Shown here: piece after piece, positions 34,760-46,584 of the stretch
Layout: each line of letters starts with the position of its first letter
Numbering within the stretch: the first letter of the stretch is position 1
Source: Wyeomyia smithii
Lineage: Eukaryota; Arthropoda; Insecta; Diptera; Culicidae
Reading direction: 5' to 3'
Assembly: GCF_029784165.1 (NCBI RefSeq)
Contig: NC_073696.1
Location: 45,463,858-45,527,857, forward strand
DNA: 64,000 nucleotides
Position numbers and translations under genes: made by a program
Notes under the pieces: model-generated
Told to the model about the DNA's origin: nothing
Seen by the model: only the letters and a program-made list of their open reading frames with translations
The model's database searches: none

Positions 34760-36420
34760 GCCAAAAATGAACGGTTCTTTTTTCATGACTTTTTTGACTT
34801 TTTAAGTGGTCAAAGACGACCTTAACAGTAGAAATGGCCACCAATGAACTAGTTTTAGTTCCAAGTCGTTTAAGGTGTCGCTTGATGAATTCGGGCTGAC
34901 GACCTAGATACTTGATATTACCACCCGAACCAAAATACCTTCCTTTTGGAAGATGTTGAGTTTAAATTGGTGAAAATAAATCAAGCAAACTACAAAAGTA
35001 AAACGAGCTCAAATCAAACATAGCTTTAAAATAAAAATATAAAATTATTGTAGTCCTACGTCAACTATGCGATCGTGTCTTGGATACCACCCTCCTACTA
35101 TTTTCATAATATCCACAACAAATGTGAATCTGGCGTCGATTTCTACCAAAAAATATCAACCGGGCTTTTTCAAATTGACCACATTTCATTGAACGAATTT
35201 GGTTTAAGTTAAAGAGAAAACCGACGGAACTAAAAGCATTGAATTCAATAATATTGACCTTGAAGTTAACATTTCAGTAACAGTTCATAACCCTTTCCGA
35301 CCGGGTCCATATAACTGCGTAAGTAGAAGGTGACTTAAACAACACCTTCTCTCTTTTAAAAAAAAATTAAAACCTTCTCTCTCGCATTTTGAACCTCCTA
35401 TTCATTGTTTATTGATTACAACGCTAGTGTCAACATCGCAGCTGCTACGAAAATTTAAAAACCGGAGCAAGCAAGTGTTTTTATAGGTTTAGTTATCCGT
35501 CATTTTTTACCTACAAAATTGTGTGAGCTCGGTCGAAAAGGGATAAATCTAACCTAGAATGGGTTGACATCATCATCAGTATGCGACTAAAAAAATATCG
35601 GTGTTGGTGCACTCTTTTCGCTTTCCTTCCTACGATATATTTCTTGTTGTGAGTGTACGCTACAAAATGTGGTTCTCAATGTGAACAGCTCGGTATTGAA
35701 GTTATTCGTACAATGTGCACCAAACGAGCAAACCCAATCTATTCGTATTCATTTGGCTGATAATCGTTTATCGTATTCATTTCGCTGATAATCTTTTATC
35801 AAAAATAGAAAGTAAATTTCTGTGTATACTTTCCTACTCTTACTCAAGTCAACTGCAGCCGAAGCCTTTTACCACACTTTCCCTCTCGTCGCTCCACACC
35901 TCTGCTGCTACTTAGTCAGCGAAATATTGCTATCATTTTTTTTTCTTCTAACGACAGGCGTATGGAGAGAAAAACACAACGAGCGACTCGTTTCTAACAG
36001 TTGATGTAGTCTAATCATGTATTTGTTTTCTGCCAGAAACCAATTCAACAAACCAGCATTTCATTACGGCTTGAGAGGATTATTAGCAATATGTTCAATC
36101 CATGAGTTGTGCAGCTTGAGATAAAACGAAGATTGAGTCATATTCGTCTCATTTCCATCACTGCAAGTTGGTGAAGTGCGTACATCTCTTTTAGAAATTT
36201 CCCAAAAAAGTCAACGTTATGTAAATAATAATGCTGATTTACAAACGAATAAAAAATTACGTGACTGTCTTTAAAAATATTGAAAAAAAGCTGGTTAAGA
36301 ATGTCAACCAACTATTGCTAATGCAATAAAAAGCCTTCTTGTTTCGAACCCTTCTTTTCTTAGAGTGTAAAGCCTTTCAAAGGTATATAAACTTGGTAAT
36401 TAAATAAGAAAAAACTGCTG
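34760..36420. other. Unassigned AT-rich DNA
   Basis: No coding domain or repeated block recognised. The frames 35715-35915 and 35822-36004 overlap each other in different phases and carry no motif. Confidence 0.4.
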
Positions 36421-36424
36421 CACC

Positions 36425-36800
36425 AGCGAAAAGGTTGGTAAAATGGTTGGTCAAAAAATGTTAACTAACGTTGAACAAATTTCCTAGTCTATCTGTGAAG
36501 AGCAAAGGAGATTTTGTTGAAATATTTAAACCCTCGGAGGGTATTAATAGTGACGAGATAATAGTTTCTTTTGATGCCACAGTGATCTTCCTGAGTGTCC
36601 CAATAGAGAAAGCCACAAATCTTTCTGAAGATTGGCTTCTCTTCCAACGATGTGACAATACTAGGAAACCAAATTTACTTGTGATGAACTCTTCTTTGAA
36701 TGGAAGACAATAATTTTTCGTATCGAAAGAAATTTTACCCTCAAACAAAAGGTGCGCCTATGGGAAATCCTCTTTTTCCTCTCCTGTGTAAGCTCTAGCT
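36425..36800 (+). pseudogene. Penelope-like reverse transcriptase fragment
   Basis: The plus strand reads KWLVKK, a stop, then NKFPSLSVKSKGDFVE, INSDEIIVSFDATVIFLSVP (an RT motif A-like SFD..SLF.NVP block) and, after a frameshift, KKFYPQTKGAPMGNPLFPLLC, a clear RT motif B-like GAPMGNPLSP block. That pair of motifs with this spacing is typical of Penelope-like elements. Motif C is not found downstream, so the copy is truncated. A different RT class is possible but less likely. Confidence 0.7.
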
Positions 36801-38095
36801 CCTGCTCTGGAATGTCGAAAAATAATAAATTTCCGTTTTTTTTTCGGATGTTAAGAGTAAGGTAATGTGTTTGGATATTTTGACTATTGACTAAGGTATA
36901 TTTGGAGAAATATTTTGCATGTTCTGAATACAAATATAGTAAGTATTACGCTGTTGGCAGCGTTTCTCGTGGAACCATGTTTTTCGACTGGTGGTACGTT
37001 TTTCACAGGCTATGTAACCATTTAGATAATCCATTTTTCCATGCTAGAAAAAAATTCAGCCAAATCGGTTCAGTAGTTGCTAGAGATTTAATCTGCGACA
37101 TGGAAAATACATCTTCAAATATACCTTTCTTTTTTCTTTTTTTTTCCTGTGTGGACTCATCACTGCGACTAGAGATTAGATCTATTGTTATATTGCCCAG
37201 ATGTTTTCTGTACTCCGCACTTCATATTATTGGCAGTATCACTATTGAAGTAAGTGATATGCTTATCATTCATATCCGTGCTTGTGTATAAGTTTTACCT
37301 TTCCGTTTCAAGCTTACTACTCTACTTTACCGAGCCTTTGTTCTTCCTAACAATAGCGCCTAATTACAATTCCCTAGAGAGAACTTTCCTACGTTACTCA
37401 CACCAGTTTCATTATAATAGGGACTTATTTTGGAAGAGTCAACAGAGGTTCTGTAGAATTCAGATTGAAGAAAGGGTACTTGGTGGAAAGCTTGAGAATG
37501 AACCCATGCTAAAGTCCTTTGGCAACCAAATGGCCTGATTCTACTAAGATTCGAACCCACGACCACCCGTTTACCTCAGCGGACTCTGTAACCTTGCGGG
37601 TACGGAGCTCCCCAAATATACCTTAATCGATTGCCAAAATACTCGAACACTTCACCTTTTTCTGAAAATCCGAAAAAAATATCACGAAAATTCTATATTT
37701 TCAAACTTTCCAGAGTAGGGTCCCCCGTTAATGGCAAAATTGGAAAATAAACTCAAAGAATTATATTTTCTAGCACATCTTTTGTGGAAGAACGTGGGCG
37801 ATATGTTTGCCTTTCAGAGCAGGAAGATTTGGAAAATGAATTGGAAATTAAAAATGATTTTCATTTTTTAATAAAATCCGTTGTACTTTGGAAACTGAAC
37901 AAAACAACAACCTTCCTTCATTGGATGCAGTCGTTGTTAAGAGGACCGACCACCTTGAATTCAAAATTTCAGGGAGCCCTCGCACACAAAACGAGTCAAC
38001 TTCTTACAGCATAAAATGGCAGTTTTTGGGCCATAGAATCCACCGCACACTGTTTCCAGAACTGCAAAAACGTGATCGAAATTGCTTTGATACAA
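36801..38095. other. Unassigned DNA with a tRNA-like box
   Basis: Minus strand 37538-37605 contains GTGGTCGTGGGTTCGAATC, an excellent pol III box B sequence, but no complete cloverleaf or box A at the right distance, so it may be part of a SINE. The frame 37784-38014 is not recognisable. Confidence 0.45.
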
Positions 38096-38420
38096 AAAAA
38101 AAGATTTAAGAGCCAGTGTCTTCAGGAAAGTTGATCCGTTAATTTTTCTACATTTTATAGAAGTTGCAATTTTGTGATTTGTCCATTTAACAGTGAAAAA
38201 CGAATTTTACTTTTTTCATTTTTGCATCAGCTATGTTCGGCAAAGTTGAATATCATTTAATAAAAAAAAACAACTTTGTGACACCATGCTTCTATCTGCC
38301 TATTCAAATGAACTTTTGTGGAGTTTTCTACAGATTATCACTGAAAATCAGTTTTTTTCAATATAAAATTTGGTAGTGATTTTCTACAATTTTTTAATAT
38401 TTTATAAAAATATTTGCTAT
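38096..38420 (-). repeat. Dispersed repeat family R2, copy 1 (inverted)
   Basis: Reverse complement of the blocks at 40150-41000: GTGTCTTCAGGAAAGTTG, TTTTGTGATTTGTCCATTTA, ACAGTGAAAAACGAATTTTA and GGCAAAGTTG. The loose pairing of GGCAAAGTTG with CAACTTTG gives it internal foldback character. Confidence 0.8.
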
Positions 38421-38713
38421 GTATGTATGTATGCATGTATTTACAATTCATCTCCCACTGACCGGCAGTGCTTTAATGGAAAAAACCAAGCTGCATCCAT
38501 TTCTTTTTGAAGCTGATTTATATTTTAATTTTTTTAATACATTACATAATATATAGATGCAAATATTTTTAGCCCTGGAGATGAAAGGTGACAGCTCTAG
38601 TTTTCATCCAACGACCCATCTCAAGAATGCCTGGTAATACACGTACATTCCGAGGTCGCCTTCATAAACACTTAGCCCCGCATAAATACGTTGTTATATC
38701 TATTGGATATAAC

Positions 38714-38842
38714 ATTAGAGGTCTTCACATCAAGCTCGTATACGAATACTCAGCCGTAAACTGTGTATCTTCCATTACTCGTCAATGGAGGTGAGTATTT
38801 CTACGGCTGGGTATTCGTTTACGAGCTCGACATGAATACCCA
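38714..38842. repeat. 130-bp foldback MITE, copy 2
   Basis: Same hairpin as 7441-7570: TAGAGGTCTTCACATCAAGC on the left, TTACGAGCTCGACATGAA on the right, and an identical centre (ACTGTGTATCTTCCATTACT against ..TTTCATTACT). Several arm mismatches show it is older. Confidence 0.9.
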
Positions 38843-40149
38843 TATCGTATTCACGCTTCCAGACTTATTTTCATTAGTGGCGTGTATTTAATATTACTTG
38901 ATTATATGAACTTCTCTAATATAGTTTAGAACGATCTCACTTACTTCTCCTTCTCCCCTCCTCCTGTATCTCGTTGAGTATAGAATAAAAAAATTCTTCG
39001 CTGTTAGTGTACGAATCTGCCCAACTTTTCCATGGCAGTTAGTTCGTTTACCCGCCAGCGAACGGCTGTGGCGTTTTACTCACGCCGGTCCGATGCTTGC
39101 TGAAAAAGACTTGCTGAAATTGACATTAATTTTTAAAAACAAACCAAATTTTATTTCGTTAAATATCAAGCAAATTGAAAATATTTTCAACTCCTCACAC
39201 GTTTTAAGCTAAAAATTTTGTTTATGTACCATGAAAACTTAAAAAATACAAAGTTCTTTATGTTTAAACAATACAGATTTTTTTACAGATATTTTTGTTC
39301 CAGATACAGATGCTCAGATTTTTTCAAGGGAAAACACAGATTTAAATGTGGCAACCCTGACTGTAAAGACTGTGTGTTGTACAACCTACACACGCACGCA
39401 GACGCGCCAGCTGTGTAGTTGTGAAGGCCGCCAGAGATGTTCCTGTAATTCCAGCACGTGAACAACCGATTTGTTATACTCATCAGCACTTTTCAAAAAG
39501 CTTTCAAGCAACACACCCGCATTTTTATTCGGCTATTGAGCCAGCTTGAATTAAAAATTAACTAACGACTCATTGCTACTAACAGATTATTTCATTCGTG
39601 CAAGGTTTCAATTCCTACGTCTCTCACACACTTCAATAGCATTTCTCATTAAAATTAATGAATTTTTCTTCACCATATGTGTTCTTTACCGAAAGCTTAT
39701 CCTGATGAGCTTTTCACACTGCATATTGGTTTCTCTCACACTCTTGTTCTATACCTGTAGTAGTGACTACTTTACGCGACTCATTTTGCACGACACACTT
39801 GTAACCGCAGAATGAATCTTGCGAAAATGGCGGATGGAAAAAATTTCCGTTCTTCCGATATCACACAACAGTTATACAAAATCAACCTCCCTTTATTCAA
39901 AACACTCCAAAAACACAACGAAATTTTCTCCACTCAAACTTTCATCAGCATTACACTCAATATGCCGGGAATCACCACCGGCTCCCACCGGTGGCAAAAT
40001 CCTGCAGACAAAACCATTTCTATATAAAAGTTTAAGTAAAATATCATGCAATCCATCTATAGGCTTTTGTCTCTCGCTGTCTCCTGTGTTGATATCTGTA
40101 AGTAATTTAGTGTCTCACTTTAATCAAAATCTTCAATAACTAAATAAAT
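38843..40149. other. Unassigned DNA, with a CAGGGTTGCC element end
   Basis: At 39350-39362 the minus strand shows CAGTCAGGGTTGCCACATTT, followed by ATCTG-rich sequence (39240-39345), like the termini of CAGGG-type insect DNA elements. The frame 39573-39815 is hydrophobic with no known domain. Confidence 0.45.
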
Positions 40150-40985
40150 ATAAGAGATAAAAATGAACTTTTTTGGTAAACTTGTGTGTTTTGTTATAGT
40201 GAAAAACACTGTAGAACATTGGAAAATTTTTAAAATCTCAACAAAAAATTATATTGGAAAAATAATTTCAAGAGGCATTCTAAAGAAAGCTTCACAATAG
40301 TTCATTCAAATATGCAGATAGAATGGTGCCTTTGACAATGTTGTTTCTTATAAAATAAGCAACAACTTTGCAGAACAAATGGATTTATATATGCAAAAAT
40401 GAGAAAACAAAATTCGTTTCTCACTGTTTGGTGTTATTCAATCACAAAATCTAACTTTCATAAAATAAAGAACAGTTAACAACACTACTTTACTGAAGAC
40501 ATTACAGTTCTAAAATCAATTTTTTTTACCAAAAAGTAATACGTGTTAATTGGTGCAATATTTTGATAAAAATTATCAACAACCAAAGAAATATGTGAAA
40601 TGAAAATAATCTTCATTCGAAGAAATAATTTCTTTTTTTATTATAGCTAACAAAATTGTAGAACATCGACAAATTTTAGAAAATTACTATAAAAAGTTAA
40701 ATTGAAAACAATTGATTTTTGGAGTGATCTGACGAAAACTTCACAAAAGTCCGCTTAAATAGAAGTATGTTGTGTATGGCAAAGTTGTTTCTTTTAAAAT
40801 GTGATATAACTTTGCCGAACAAAGTTGATTTTTATATTCCAAAATGAGAGAAGTAAAATTCGTTTCTCACTGTTAAGTGGATTAATCACAAAATGGAAAC
40901 TTCTATAACATGGAGAATAATGAATGGAACAACTTTCCTGTAGACACTTAAGCTCTAAAATTTTTTTTTTTTGGTCAAAATGATT
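40150..40985 (+). repeat. Dispersed repeat family R2, copies 2 and 3 in tandem
   Basis: Two direct copies (about 40150-40545 and 40590-40985). Each holds TAGAACAT.G, then AAACTTCACAA, GGCAAAGTTGTTTCTTxTAAAA, AAATTCGTTTCTCACTGTT, AATCACAAAAT and a GTAGACACTTAAGCTCTAAAA-like end, with about 30% divergence by eye. Confidence 0.8.
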
Positions 40986-40999
40986 TCGATCACGTTTTA

Positions 41000-43469
41000 C
41001 AGCGTTGGAAACAGTGAAATCTAGAATATTTGCCTCTCAGTAATGCAGTGAAGGAAAATAAAATCGAATATTTATTTTTTGAAATTGTTGAGCAATATAG
41101 ATATAATAAAAGAGCCGTCCAAGCTTTTGATTAAAAGAAAAACAAACCCAACTTTGAAAATTCTACAGCAGACATAGACTACATAGAAACTACTGTTAAC
41201 AGTAGATCGAAAAAGTGTTGAATGCGATGTTACTACTTTTGGACTTTCACTTCAGAAATTCAGGAAATTCGGTATGGATTTGTTTGAAGCAGTAGAAATA
41301 ACCGGATATTAGAAATTTTTAACCCAAAATCCATTTCCCTCCTCAACAAAGATCAGAGATCAGGGGATCATTTCATGGCTTTTTGAAATTCTACCTAAAA
41401 TTGCATTTTTGAAACTTTCTACCCGTCTTGTCACCATAAAATGGTTTTCTCAATATTTTTTCGTAGTGAAGAATTGAGTTATGAGCAAAAAATTTTTAGA
41501 AAAATTACAATGTTTTATTCTGTTTTTGCTTTATATAACAGGTATTTATCTTAATATTGAAAACTCAAATAAAATGATAAATGAGTTAGCGGATGAATTA
41601 TTGAAAAAAAAAAAAGCAGAAAGAGTGACAGTTATATTAGATTTAAAAACAACCTAACCGGAATCGAAATCTTGCTATTGCTATTGTTAACAATTTATTA
41701 ATCGCATCTCCATGAGTGTCGTAAAGGACGGAAATAATAGTGTGCGATTTTGTGCCAAAGGAATAGAAAAAAAACAAAGTAAAATAAAAAAAAAACAAAT
41801 TATATTTTGATTCTGATCTAGATTTTAAAAATAAGTTTATTTTCTAAAGTTATACGCAGCATTATCGTTTCCCCAGTGTAATATAGATCCTCTACAAGTG
41901 CAACGCTTAACTCCTAACCAATTTCTTTGCAATTTACAAGAATGTAATCGATTCCTTCTCAAATGCCAAACAGCAGATTATCGATTGCTCCCGAGCGGAA
42001 AACTTTCCTACATTCCAGCTTTACCACTCCGGGGCTATCTGCAAACTGCCACATGAACGCCAGAGTTTGCTAGCAATGTCAGTGCACAGTCTGCACTCAC
42101 TGCGTATCGATTCTAAATATTTTATTATTCCGCATCCATACTCGAATGTCTCTTCCGGAAGCCCGTACCCCTGCGGGGCGACGCTTTCTATCTCTTGCGC
42201 CTATACACTACCTTTCACCCGACCCGCCATGGTCTTCTGTGGACCCTGAGGAACTTAAAGGAATGTTCGTATTCGCACAAAAAGGGCACCTTCAACATGC
42301 CAGCCTTAATCGAGATCCAGTTAGGTGGTACATCAATCTCACGTACACCTGTGCTGTCGCACTCAGCTTCTACATACGGTGGATGGCTTATTTTGGTTGC
42401 TCATCCCATGCTTAAACCCGATCGGATATGATTGTCGTACCGAAGTGTAGGTAACAGCACAAAAAGACGAACGAAAAAGGAATGTTTGAAAATGTGCCTA
42501 GCCTTAGGAGAATTCGAATGTGTTTCACGTATATCAACCCTTCCTCCGGCATTTCCGCTTCGCATCGCAACCGAAAAAATAAACCCGACCCAGGGAAATC
42601 CATTAGAGACTGATCCTGCACAATACCTGCACGATACACCGAGCCAGCTACCATCACTGATGCCGTTGGCAATTCAAGTTCCGAATTCGGATCAACATTC
42701 TGTGGGAGAATTTTTCAGTCGGTTATCCTCCCGGGTATTTCTGGTGTGGCATCAAAAGCACAATGTTTTTCAAGCAACAACAATTTGCTGCCCGTTCTAC
42801 CAAGGCATTCCAAGTTCGAGTGTATGTGGATGCGTAGCTACAGATTATGCTTCTTGACTCTCCCAAAAGGACGAATCTTCGAGCGTGAAAGCTGTGCCTA
42901 TCCGAAAGTCCCTGGGGTGGTTTGGAACCAAATTCAGCGTAAACTTCCGTTTGCTTTTTGCGGAGAAGTGTGCAAAGCGGCAACACCTCTATTGCCTCGG
43001 GGTCTCCGAAAGAAACCGGTTTGATGTTCCGCAGTAGGTATTTCGGTTGCTACTGCCACTGATGCTGGCTGCCGCAAATTGTAATCGAGTAAATGGATCT
43101 GCGTAGCGTCCTGTTTATTTAACAGTAACATCTTCCGAATAATGTATTGGTAATTTTGCGAACACACTTTAACGACACTTAAAATGCTTTATATAATTAA
43201 TTACACTAATAAATTTTGCAATAATTTGCGTTTCGTTCTGTACAACTTAAGCAATAAACCTTCAAAGCATCCCGAGCGAAGCCACTAAAGTCTCTTTCAA
43301 TTACCGGGCAAACTCACAGAAACAGCAATCTCATGATTGACACAATTTAAACTTCCTCCTCGCGGAAGCAACCTGCCATGTAACCCCAATCGGGAGGTGA
43401 ACGTGAAAAGTTACATTTCAAATCAAACCCAACTCAATTACGCCCATCAACCGCCAAACTCAGACTTCA
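41000..43469. other. Unassigned region; GC-richer from 41.9 kb
   Basis: From about 41.9 to 43.4 kb the sequence is mixed in composition, with frames of 80-141 codons in several phases (42432-42857 plus is longest). None shows a domain I recognise, and overlapping frames on both strands argue for chance. An unrecognised lineage-specific exon cannot be excluded. Confidence 0.35.
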
Positions 43470-43766
43470 TCCCATAGAAAACAAAAGTCAGTCAGTCAGT
43501 CAGTCAGCCGCTTCTACCGGGGAAGGTGGCAATAGCGAGTGAGCGAGCTGCGAGTCACTCATTTCAAATTAAATAAACACAAAATTAAATCACCTGAACA
43601 GCCATCCAGCGAGCGCCGGCAGACAGAGACCGTCAAGTGCCTATCAAAAGCCACGCTTGCTTCCCGATCCCCGAGCGTCCGGGTCCGGGGACGCGGTTTC
43701 AGTTTCCACCTGAACCGCAACTTCTTTCATTCGATTTCCGTTCAATCTTCTCGTCAGTGGAAAAAT
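43470..43766 (+). promoter_or_regulatory. Candidate promoter / 5' untranslated region
   Basis: A GTCA run (43485-43508), repeating the TCAGT initiator-like pattern five times, is followed by GC-rich sequence with GAGCG and CCGGG motifs. That is unusual for this AT-rich window and resembles insect 5' regions. No TATA is at a proper distance and no protein was identified. The hAT MITE H1 copy 2 inserted directly at its downstream edge. Confidence 0.2.
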
Positions 43767-44098
43767 GTAAGCAATAGAGATGGTCGGGTTTGATGTTTTT
43801 CAAATCCGTACCCGACCCGAACCCGAATTTTTTTTTCGGTCAAAACCCGAGCCCGACCCGAACCCGAAAATTTTATTCCTTTGAAACCCGAACCCGACTC
43901 GAACCCGAAATTGTGAAACCCGAACCCGACCCGTACCCGAGATTCCATAGATTTTATAGTCGGGTTTCGGGTTTTCATACCCAAACCCGACTTGAACCCG
44001 ACATTTTCAAACCCGAACCCGACCCGAACCCGTCGGGCACGGGTCGGGCTCGGGTTTCGGGTTTGAAAACCCGAAACCCGACCATCTCTAGTAAGCAA
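43767..44098. mobile_element. hAT-type MITE family H1, copy 2, with perfect 8-bp target duplication
   Basis: The element is 43775-44090 (316 bp): TAGAGATGGTCGGGTTT at the left and its exact complement AAACCCGACCATCTCTA at the right. GTAAGCAA flanks both sides (43767-43774 and 44091-44098). An 8-bp duplication and TAGAG termini are hallmarks of hAT elements. The interior is almost nothing but AACCCGA/CCCGACC and their complements (some 25-30 occurrences). The 156-codon frame at 43790-44260, rich in PDPNP, comes from this periodicity and is not a protein gene. Confidence 0.93.
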
Positions 44099-44519
44099 GG
44101 AAAAAATCCGTACTCTCTAGTGAACATGAAGAAAAAGCTTTACCTTCGAAGGAAGATGGAGAAAAATATGTGCTTTGTTCTACAGTGTTGGCGTGCTTCG
44201 TGCTCGGCAAAACGAGTGGGTTCACAAAAAGTGCCAAAGCTCTTTCATCATATTGAATAACGCGGTAAAAAGTTTACACACAAAAAAGTTATTTTTTCCT
44301 TTACGGTGCAATGGTTGCGAGCAGAGAAAAAAAAAACCGCCATCACACACAAACGAGAATTGAGTTTTCGCCTCTTATGCATCGGCAGGCGTGCGGGCAG
44401 GAAAGCCATGAACAAAAATCGGAACCCGACTGCATACGAGGGGCGTCGCCAGTGTGATATTTCGGCATTGCTTTTCTTACTTATCGTGTGTCGTGTGTAC
44501 ATTGTATTGCACAAATTAG
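44099..44519. other. Unassigned interval between two MITEs
   Basis: Short frames only, including 44175-44363. No family recognised. Confidence 0.4.
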
Positions 44520-44927
44520 TAGTGCTGGGACTATCCGGATTAAAATATCCGGATATCCGACCTCGGATATCCGACAAATATCCAAAATCCGGATCAACTG
44601 GCATCCGGATATTATCCGACAGGATATCCGGATTTTCGGATAGTTGGATATCCGGATATTGTATCCGAACATAGTTTAATGATAATTATGTATATAATTA
44701 CCTACGAGGGGATGGGGGATTGTGGAAAAAGCCATTTTTCGCGTTATATTTCATTCGAACGGGCCTAGAAGACAGAAAAAAAATCCGGATAGTATATCCG
44801 GATATCCAACTATTCGATTATCCGTATCCGGATATTCGGACATCCGAATAGTATTCGTTTACACATCCGTGATCCGAGCTTCGGATAACCGGATCACGAA
44901 TATATACGGTTGAAAGTCCCAGCACTA
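44520..44927. mobile_element. hAT-like MITE family H2 (ATCCGGAT-rich)
   Basis: The ends TAGTGCTGGGACT and AGTCCCAGCACTA are perfect inverted repeats (15 bases counting the flanking AG/CT). The interior carries dense TATCCGGAT/ATCCGAC motifs on both strands, in two blocks (44530-44665 and 44785-44900), separated by plain sequence. The TAGTG start fits hAT; the flanking 8-mers agree at only 4 positions, so the target duplication is unproven. Confidence 0.8.
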
Positions 44928-45281
44928 CTTCTTAATTCCCAATTGATTGAAGCCTTCGAGAGAGCAGAATCGAGTCGTTGGGCGCTGTACACCTTGTCCT
45001 CGGACGCTGCTGTTCCGGTGCCTACTATGTTAATCAGTTGTGTTTGTTTTGATTGACACATGTTTATAGTTTCCTTGTAAAAGACAAAAGTGGGTCATTC
45101 AATACGAAGTGACCACGAAAAAGCACAAACTTGGACACGACCATCACAGATTTTGCTCAAAGTTAGGAGAATTATTCATCTACTATAATTTTGGAATAAT
45201 CCCAAATTTGGTGTCTTCTGGAATACCCCCTTGTGTTGCAAAGTCACGCATTTTTTGTTCAAAATCTCTTTTTTCTTTTTC

Positions 45282-45800
45282 TTACATTTCATAGACGTAA
45301 GATGTCCGAAAAATAATGATAGATGAGTTTTGAAGAAAATAAACTAAGGAATCCAGAAAAAATATAAGTTTTGACCGGAAGTGTTGCCAGATAAATTATT
45401 TTTGTATTTGAAAACTAAATCTACATTTTTCGGCAAACGCAGCTATTTTTATTTTAAATTTAATAATTTCATAGTGTTCCTTGGAAAATCTCACATAAGA
45501 AACAACTATCATCCCGAAGTAATATGAGCCAATCTTAAGTTTTAAACTTCGTAATTATTTTTTTTACAATGTATAGACGTAAAACACCCGAAAAATAGTG
45601 ATAGGTGAATTTTGAAGAAAATAAACCAAGGAATCCAGAAAAAATATTATTTTTGACCGGAAGTGTTGCCAGATAGATTATTTTTGTATTTTAGAATTAA
45701 ATTTGAATTTTCGGCAAATGCAGCTAATTTTATTTTAAATTTGATGGTTTCATCGTTTTTCTTGGAAAATTTTACGTAAGAAATTGGTGACGGTTGATTT
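45282..45800. repeat. Two tandem ~282-bp repeats
   Basis: GACCGGAAGTGTTGCCAGATA occurs at 45373 and 45655. Both units also share GAAGAAAATAAAC, AAGGAATCCAGAAAAAATAT and TTTTCGGCAAA. The second unit ends inside the transposase N-terminal fragment, so a local duplication occurred at the broken edge of that element. Confidence 0.88.
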
Positions 45801-45950
45801 GGCCACATTTAACAATTTCGCCAACTTGGCGTGTGAGTCGTTCGGATTTTCGCTATGCCCGAGCAAAATTTTAATGGGTTGCTTCTCTCGCTTCAACGCC
45901 ATTTTCACAAGTGAAGAGTAAATATCAAAATCAAACATATCTGCTTCCAT
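45750..45950 (-). pseudogene. Tc1/mariner-like transposase N-terminal (DNA-binding) fragment
   Basis: Sixty-six residues. After an acidic lead, MALKREKQPIKILLGHSENP and NDSHAKLAKLLNVAKSTVTN look like the first helix-turn-helix (PAIRED-like) domain of Tc1/mariner transposases, ending KIFQEKR before a stop. The rest of the protein is not adjacent: downstream in this frame lies the 282-bp repeat. A mariner C-terminus lies nearby on the other strand (46585-47105), perhaps from a different copy. Confidence 0.55.
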
Positions 45951-45954
45951 TTGC

Positions 45955-46230
45955 TTGATTGATTATCAAGTTATGCAGAAATTTGTGTTTCATTTGTAAG
46001 AGTCCCCACTCTTCTAGAGGAAGTAGGGGTGTCAAACCACCACGGAGAAAATTTTTGCTTCCAAACACCTGCACATGCCAGATTTAATCCTGTTTGCTTG
46101 ATTAGTTCTTGAGTTTTGCATAAATATTTGTTTTATTTGTTCGGGAGCCCTTTCCTCCCAGATGAGGGAGGGGCCTCAAACCAGTATAATAATTTTTTTT
46201 GATTCCAAAAACTCCTACATACAAACTTTC
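45955..46230 (+). repeat. Fragment of the (GTCY)n element (GGGAGGGG block)
   Basis: Two units, CCATTTGCTTGATTGATTAT..TGCAGAAATTTGTGTTTCAT and TGCTTGATTAGTTCTTGAGT..GAGGGAGGGGCCTCAAACC, match the block at 61.2-61.5 kb and 24.5-24.8 kb. The GACA run is absent. Confidence 0.8.
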
Positions 46231-46584
46231 ACTTTGAACAGTAAGCTGAGCGGCGTTTGTTGTTATACACGTTTCAGCATAAAAATCGCATAAATAGAGA
46301 AGATAAATATGGGAAGAAATAAAGTATTTCGAGGACCGGGAGCTAAATGGAACCATATTTATTGAGTTTTCCGCTAATATAATCGTGGATTTTGTTCATG
46401 CACAAAAAATTCAGCGGCAATCGTAGCTACGACAAAGTGAATCCAAACACACGAAAATATAGGGTGAAAAAGGGCAACATGTGGTGAAAAAGGGCACAGG
46501 ATGAAACTATCACCAATTGATTTGTTGACTAATTCTACACAATAAATGCTATAATTTAGGTTGCCAGCTCAGAGGCGTTTATTC

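Noticed and set aside
37538..37605. tRNA gene on the minus strand
   Set aside because: A good box B (GGGTTCGAATC) but no complete cloverleaf or acceptor stem pairing that I could draw; more likely SINE-derived.
42432..42857. 141-codon plus frame
   Set aside because: No recognisable domain, no convincing splice signals and overlapping frames on both strands; kept only as part of an unassigned region.
43790..44260. 156-codon plus frame rich in PDPNP/TRLEPD
   Set aside because: It is a translation of the CCCGAAC motif array of MITE H1 and runs out of the element into unrelated sequence; the opposite strand is equally open.
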